A DNA stretch of 64,000 nucleotides from Flavobacterium panacagri (GTDB lineage Bacteria > Bacteroidota > Bacteroidia > Flavobacteriales > Flavobacteriaceae), in NCBI RefSeq assembly GCF_030378165.1, contig NZ_CP119766.1:1488001-1552000 (forward strand), written 5' to 3'. The first letter of the stretch is position 1. Every line of letters begins with the position of its first letter. The position numbers and the translations under genes were made by a program. Below, piece by piece: positions 61,424-64,000 of the stretch. The notes beneath the pieces were generated by a model. That model searched no databases and was not told where the DNA came from. It was given only the letters and a program-made list of their open reading frames with translations.

Positions 61424-63631
61424 TTATTGAGAAACCAAAAACGGAATCTTCATAGAAACAATAATGTTTCTTCCCGCTTCAGGAAGTTCGATAAGTCGGT
61501 AAAAGCTGGTGTGATTTAAATATCTTGTATTAAATAAATTCTGGATCTGAATATTGATGCTGATATCCTGTTTTCCTGTTTTTACTTTTGAGCCAAAGGC
61601 CAGATTAAAAACATGACTTTCCTTGGTCTTTTTTTCTGGCGGAACGATATTATTTTGTTCTGCTGTAAAACGATAATCAACAGAAAAATAAGGTTCTTTT
61701 AAAAAGCTAATTTGAGGTTCGTAATTCAATCCAAACAAAACCGAAGGCGGTGGCGAAAAAGGAAGTGTGTAACCTTTTTTGCTTCCTGATTTTTGTTCCG
61801 AATAAAGATATTCGGCACCTATTTCTGCGCTTAAAGATTTCAGGAAATAATATCTTGTCTGCAATTCTGCACCGTAGCGAAAGACTTTACTTTGTTCGTA
61901 TTCAAAAACCTGATTTCCTGCGCCGTAATAAATATCATGCGCTGCCGTTGGATTCAGATAAATAAAATTCGGAAAATAATTGGCAAACGGAGTAAACTGA
62001 AAAGAGAAGTTCTGGTCTTTCCATTCCATTCCCAAATCCAGTTGATAGGAACGTTCTGCATCCAAATTCGGATTTCCTTTTTCGAATCGGAAATAATGAT
62101 AATTGACGCCGTTTGAAGCCAGTTCTTTGGCAATCGGCATTCTAAAACTGGAACCCAAATTGGCTTTAAGGGAAAGTTTTCCAGGATTGTAATTTGCCCC
62201 AACCGACCATGTAAAACTGTTGAAAGTTTTAGTCAAATCCTGAGAACGCTGTAAATATTCCATTTCCGTCTGATTGTTTTCAGAAACGGGACTTTCAAAC
62301 CAGTCGTAATAGGATTTCATGTTGATTTTTCCATAATCGTAACGAACAGCGCCGTTTAAAAACCATTTTTCATTCAGTTCCATTTTGTCATAAGCAAATA
62401 AACCCGCGTTGAATTGTGTGAAAGACGGAATTAAAAAACTCCATCCGCCAATTTCATTTTGCTGGAAAACCACATTCGAACCAACCGTAATTTGATGGTT
62501 ATCAATTCTAAATTCATCTTTAGCAGAAAACGACCATACATCTTTATCATATTGACGTTCCAAATCTTGCGGAGCGTACATATCTTCAGGATAAATTGGA
62601 GGCATATAACCATGATTAACATAATGGCTATATTCTCTTCTAAAATTATTTTGAAAACCAATCTCTGTCTCAAAAGCATGATTTCCCAACTGAAAAGAAG
62701 TCGTATTGCTAACTTTCAAATGATTGACTTGTTGATACGGCATCAAAATATCACGGCTCGATTTATCGTGTAATTCCAGATCTACATTTCTAGGTTCGAG
62801 TCCGTGCGCATTCGCAAAAAATCCGCTTTTGGTATGCACGTTACTGAAATAGAAAACCGATTTAAAATGCTCTCCCGAATAACCAGTACTCAAATGAAAA
62901 TCAAGTTCACGTCCAGCCGTATTTCGCAGATGATTTTTGTATAACGGAACAGCGTAACTATAGACATGAACCACATCGGTCGGAACACGATAATCGCCAT
63001 AATCCATTGTGGTCACACGCGAATCAAAGAACCAGTTTTCGTTTCTTCCGAATAAATTGATTGAACTTCCAAATTGTGCATTGTTGCTTTTTCCGGTAAG
63101 ATCAACGCTTCCGCCAAAAGTGTTTTGAGACGGAAGAGGAAGCGGTTTAATATTGATTGCACCGCCTACAGCATCAGATCCATAGATAAATGAAGAAGGG
63201 CCTTTTATAATTTCTACCCGATTAACCGCATATTGATCGATTTCCAGTCCGTGATCCGCACCCCATTGCTGGCCTTCGTGTTTCAAACCGTTCTCCACCA
63301 CAATAACCTGATTGAAACTCAAACCACGAATAAGCGGTTTAGAACCTCCGGAGCCAATCGAAATGGTTTTAACGCCCGGCAATTTCTGCAAAGACTGCAT
63401 CAAACTTCCGCCAAGATTACGCTGAATGAAACTATTGTTTACCGTTTCGACATTCAGCGATTCTTCTTTTTTGTTTTTTTGTGCAGAATTATTACTGATT
63501 AAAACTTCTTCAAGCTCCTTGATTTCCGGTTTTTTTTCAGAAGGCTGATTTTGAGAAAAAGCTTCCGCTGAAACCAATAAACTGATAAGTAAAAAACAAT
63601 ATTTCCAATACATGGATAGGGCATTCTTCAT
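61424..63631 (-). CDS. TonB-dependent receptor (metal-type, ZnuD-like)
   Basis: The 735-residue outer-membrane receptor has a signal peptide ending in AEAFSQ, a TonB-box/linker region, a plug (about 65-190, with KPLIRGLSFNQVIVVENG and VEIIKGPSSFIYGSDAVGG) and a 22-strand barrel ending IIVSMKIPFLVSQ. Unlike the receptor at 24 kb it has no carboxypeptidase-like domain. The plug's GQQWGADHGLE has the His seen in ZnuD-like receptors, and several barrel loops are His/Tyr-rich. It starts 10 bases after the upstream stop and is followed by a His-rich lipoprotein after 51 bases, so all three are an operon. Either of two ATGs (63631 or 63613) could be used. Confidence 0.9.
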   Translation of the reverse strand: MKNALSMYWKYCFLLISLLVSAEAFSQNQPSEKKPEIKELEEVLISNNSAQKNKKEESLNVETVNNSFIQRNLGGSLMQSLQKLPGVKTISIGSGGSKPLIRGLSFNQVIVVENGLKHEGQQWGADHGLEIDQYAVNRVEIIKGPSSFIYGSDAVGGAINIKPLPLPSQNTFGGSVDLTGKSNNAQFGSSINLFGRNENWFFDSRVTTMDYGDYRVPTDVVHVYSYAVPLYKNHLRNTAGRELDFHLSTGYSGEHFKSVFYFSNVHTKSGFFANAHGLEPRNVDLELHDKSSRDILMPYQQVNHLKVSNTTSFQLGNHAFETEIGFQNNFRREYSHYVNHGYMPPIYPEDMYAPQDLERQYDKDVWSFSAKDEFRIDNHQITVGSNVVFQQNEIGGWSFLIPSFTQFNAGLFAYDKMELNEKWFLNGAVRYDYGKINMKSYYDWFESPVSENNQTEMEYLQRSQDLTKTFNSFTWSVGANYNPGKLSLKANLGSSFRMPIAKELASNGVNYHYFRFEKGNPNLDAERSYQLDLGMEWKDQNFSFQFTPFANYFPNFIYLNPTAAHDIYYGAGNQVFEYEQSKVFRYGAELQTRYYFLKSLSAEIGAEYLYSEQKSGSKKGYTLPFSPPPSVLFGLNYEPQISFLKEPYFSVDYRFTAEQNNIVPPEKKTKESHVFNLAFGSKVKTGKQDISINIQIQNLFNTRYLNHTSFYRLIELPEAGRNIIVSMKIPFLVSQ

Positions 63632-63641
63632 TAATCTGATC

Positions 63642-64000
63642 TTATAAAATTTTAATACTTAAGCCTTTCAACGTTTGCCAGCCTTCTTTATCCGTCAGGC
63701 GAATCATAAAATGGTAATCTCCGGGATCAACATCTGCAGGAATGGTAATTTGTGCCGTTGCTTCGTAGCTTTTTACACCATTTGGAATTGTGTAATTGTT
63801 GATGAAAAGCATTGGTTTTACAGGCTTTTTTACCGCTTCCATTTCACAGTTCGTCACTTCTGTACTGTGCGTGTGATGATCGAAATTGTGATGAATGTCA
63901 AGGCTGTAAGAACCAAGCGCAACATTATCGCTAAAAGAAGCTTTAAAAGTGATTGTTTGACCGCGTTCAATCGTACTGCACTGAATCGGAAAAGCATTTT
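63642..64000 (-). CDS. DUF4625-like protein, C-terminal part (cut by window edge)
   Basis: The frame stays open to the right edge, so the gene is partial at its start; the GTG at 63857 is internal. The visible 119 residues read TITFKASFSDNVALGSYSLD, then IHHNFDHHTHSTE, and end GDYHFMIRLTDKEGW...LSIKIL. The DN-LxxYxxxIHxNFDxHxH pattern is that of DUF4625-type immunoglobulin-like lipoproteins of Bacteroidota, with many His for metal. It precedes the TonB receptor by 10 bases. Confidence 0.8.
   Translation of the reverse strand, partial: NAFPIQCSTIERGQTITFKASFSDNVALGSYSLDIHHNFDHHTHSTEVTNCEMEAVKKPVKPMLFINNYTIPNGVKSYEATAQITIPADVDPGDYHFMIRLTDKEGWQTLKGLSIKIL

Noticed and set aside
63642..63857. Complete 71-residue gene starting at GTG
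   Set aside because: The same frame remains open to the window edge and carries the conserved family pattern upstream, so the GTG is internal to a larger gene.

Overview
The window is a low-GC chromosomal stretch from a member of the Bacteroidota, most likely Flavobacterium or a close relative. The evidence is a fused MurF-Alr cell-wall enzyme, a long DnaE with a built-in N-terminal exonuclease, an Ala/Glu-tailed ribosomal protein S16, TonB receptors, LytTR regulation, SCSxDD-type lipoproteins, and promoters of the Bacteroidota form TTG-N19/20-TAnnTTTG (upstream of leuC, the 19 kb barrel protein, asd and hpf). Many intergenic gaps carry long palindromes. I saw no tRNA, rRNA, CRISPR array, transposase or prophage. 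Most genes are housekeeping, with several accessory islands.

Region by region. 0-4 kb: a double-glycine, six-cysteine peptide precursor, a structured gap with a terminator, a C39-peptidase ABC exporter and its HlyD partner; this looks like a bacteriocin-type secretion locus continuing off the left edge. 4-6 kb: rpsP-rimM-trmN6 (minus strand). 6-7 kb: a lipoprotein and an RRM protein. 7-12.4 kb: leucine operon leuC-leuD-leuA-type-leuB behind a clear promoter. 12.8-19 kb: two orphan lipoproteins and dnaE. 19-26.5 kb: a barrel protein, an oxidoreductase, a prolyl oligopeptidase and a TonB receptor with a small His/Cys protein. 26.7-36.9 kb: a barrel protein, a PAP2-like protein, murF-alr, mscL, asd, a SUKH protein, an Fe-S group (ferredoxin, NifU domain, Mrp) and an L,D-transpeptidase.

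37-44.5 kb: a MacAB-type efflux operon (adaptor, ATPase, permease) diverges from a sigma-54 response regulator and its histidine kinase; the shared gap has a candidate -24/-12 promoter facing the efflux operon and two dyads, so the locus looks like a closed regulatory circuit. 44.6-50.2 kb: an alkyltransferase-like protein, a LysE-type exporter, trmB, an ammonium channel, an NTF2-like protein, a lipoprotein with three copies of an unusual HRC motif, and hpf. 50.3-52.4 kb: a compact type II restriction-modification pair (Eco47II-like nuclease; cytosine methylase with its own N-terminal helix-turn-helix). 52.5-58.5 kb: an AsmA-like protein, thioredoxin and a TPR histidine kinase/LytTR pair. 58.7-64 kb: two small lipoproteins, then a metal-uptake-like operon (DUF4625-like protein cut by the window edge, TonB receptor, His-rich lipoprotein).

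Several long open frames begin at a TTG lying upstream of a better ATG; there I chose the ATG that gives a proper signal peptide or domain start. Coordinates of short sites were counted by eye and may be off by one or two bases.
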